Shown piece by piece: positions 5,782 through 6,015 of a stretch of DNA of 6,015 nucleotides; position 1 is the first letter of the stretch; the number at the start of each line of letters is the position of its first letter. Source of the stretch: an uncultured Bacilli bacterium (GTDB lineage: Bacteria; Bacillota_I; Bacilli_A; RF39; UBA660); the NCBI GenBank assembly GCA_934085875.1, contig CAKOHQ010000057.1, positions 1 through 6,015 on the forward strand, written 5' to 3'. Under the pieces are notes generated by a model. The model worked only from the letters and a program-made list of their open reading frames with translations. It made no database searches and was not told where the DNA came from. The translations under genes were made by a program, and so were the position numbers.

Positions 5782-6015
5782 AAAAACAATAATTTCATTA
5801 ATACTTATCATTCTAATATTAATTATAAGTAGTGTTATAATTTTTATACATGAGTTATCTCCTGTTGATAAAAAGAACGAAAATATAGTATTATTTACAG
5901 TAGAAAATGGATGGGGAAAAAATAAAATAATAAAAGAATTAAAAAATAAAGATTTAATACGAAATGAATTCTTTAGTAAATTAATAATTAAATTAAAAAA
6001 TAAAGAATTATATGC
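5771..6015 (+). CDS. mltG: Endolytic transglycosylase MltG (YceG-like), N-terminal part only
   Basis: The reading frame is open to the window edge: 81 full codons plus two bases, with no stop. Residues 1-5 are basic, about 6-26 are a membrane helix, and HELSPVDKKNEN follows. After that comes the LysM-like fold typical of MltG, with VLFTVENGWGKNKIIKEL (40-57) and DLIRNEFFSK (61-70). MltG is a membrane-bound lytic transglycosylase that cleaves nascent peptidoglycan strands and so sets glycan length, with the catalytic domain outside the membrane. The usual protein exceeds 300 residues, so the catalytic Glu region is beyond the window. It overlaps the DUF1292 gene by 11 bases and is the fourth gene of this operon. 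Its presence argues that the organism makes peptidoglycan. Confidence 0.88.
   Translation, partial: MKHKKTIISLILIILILIISSVIIFIHELSPVDKKNENIVLFTVENGWGKNKIIKELKNKDLIRNEFFSKLIIKLKNKELY

Noticed and set aside
5607..5798. Reverse-strand open frame opposite the DUF1292 and mltG genes
   Set aside because: It is antisense to two genes with clear family signatures and has no support of its own.
1..6015. CRISPR array, tRNA or rRNA gene, insertion sequence or attachment site
   Set aside because: No regularly spaced repeats, cloverleaf-like gene, transposase or flanking terminal repeats were found. The intergenic regions are too short and are explained by promoters and terminators.

Overview
The window looks like chromosomal DNA from a very AT-rich, low-G+C Gram-positive relative (Bacilli/Clostridia type). 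It is roughly a quarter G+C by eye, has strong AGGAG/AGGTGAT ribosome-binding sites, near-consensus sigma-A promoters, and the gene block ireB-ruvX-DUF1292-mltG that is typical of Firmicutes. UGA is a stop codon here and the Trp codons I checked are TGG, so this is the standard code and not the Mycoplasma code. An uncultured gut lineage of the RF39/Erysipelotrichales sort would fit, but that assignment is inference. All genes are on the + strand and intergenic gaps are short.

Positions 1-94 hold a long imperfect hairpin whose right arm contains an uninterrupted run of 11 G (41-51), very odd in this base composition. It lies just upstream of a 671-residue exported protein (95-2110). That protein has a SipW/TasA-type N-terminal signal, a beta-sandwich-like middle, and a C-terminal domain of the type ending in RPVINLK-like motifs, common in surface proteins of uncultured Firmicutes. 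It ends in a short terminator. The G tract directly abuts a TATAAA box, which raises the possibility of slippage-driven phase variation of this surface protein.

Positions 2133-4162 hold a two-gene operon of unrecognised proteins, 235 and 421 residues, driven by a near-perfect promoter. Both are mainly helical and Asn/Lys/Glu-rich, have no signal peptide, and end in a single C-terminal membrane anchor. Their N-terminal and pre-anchor segments resemble one another, so they look like diverged paralogues. They are the least explained genes here.

Positions 4149-4760 hold frr (ribosome recycling factor), with its own promoter inside the end of the preceding gene and a terminator whose left arm lies in its own last codons.

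Positions 4786 to the end hold a tightly packed operon with its own extended -10 promoter: ireB (reoM), ruvX (yqgF), a DUF1292 gene (yrzB-like) and the start of mltG, which runs off the window. Genes overlap by 4, 8 and 11 bp, indicating coupled translation. IreB/ReoM controls the commitment step of peptidoglycan synthesis in relatives, and MltG cuts nascent glycan strands, so the organism probably makes a peptidoglycan wall.
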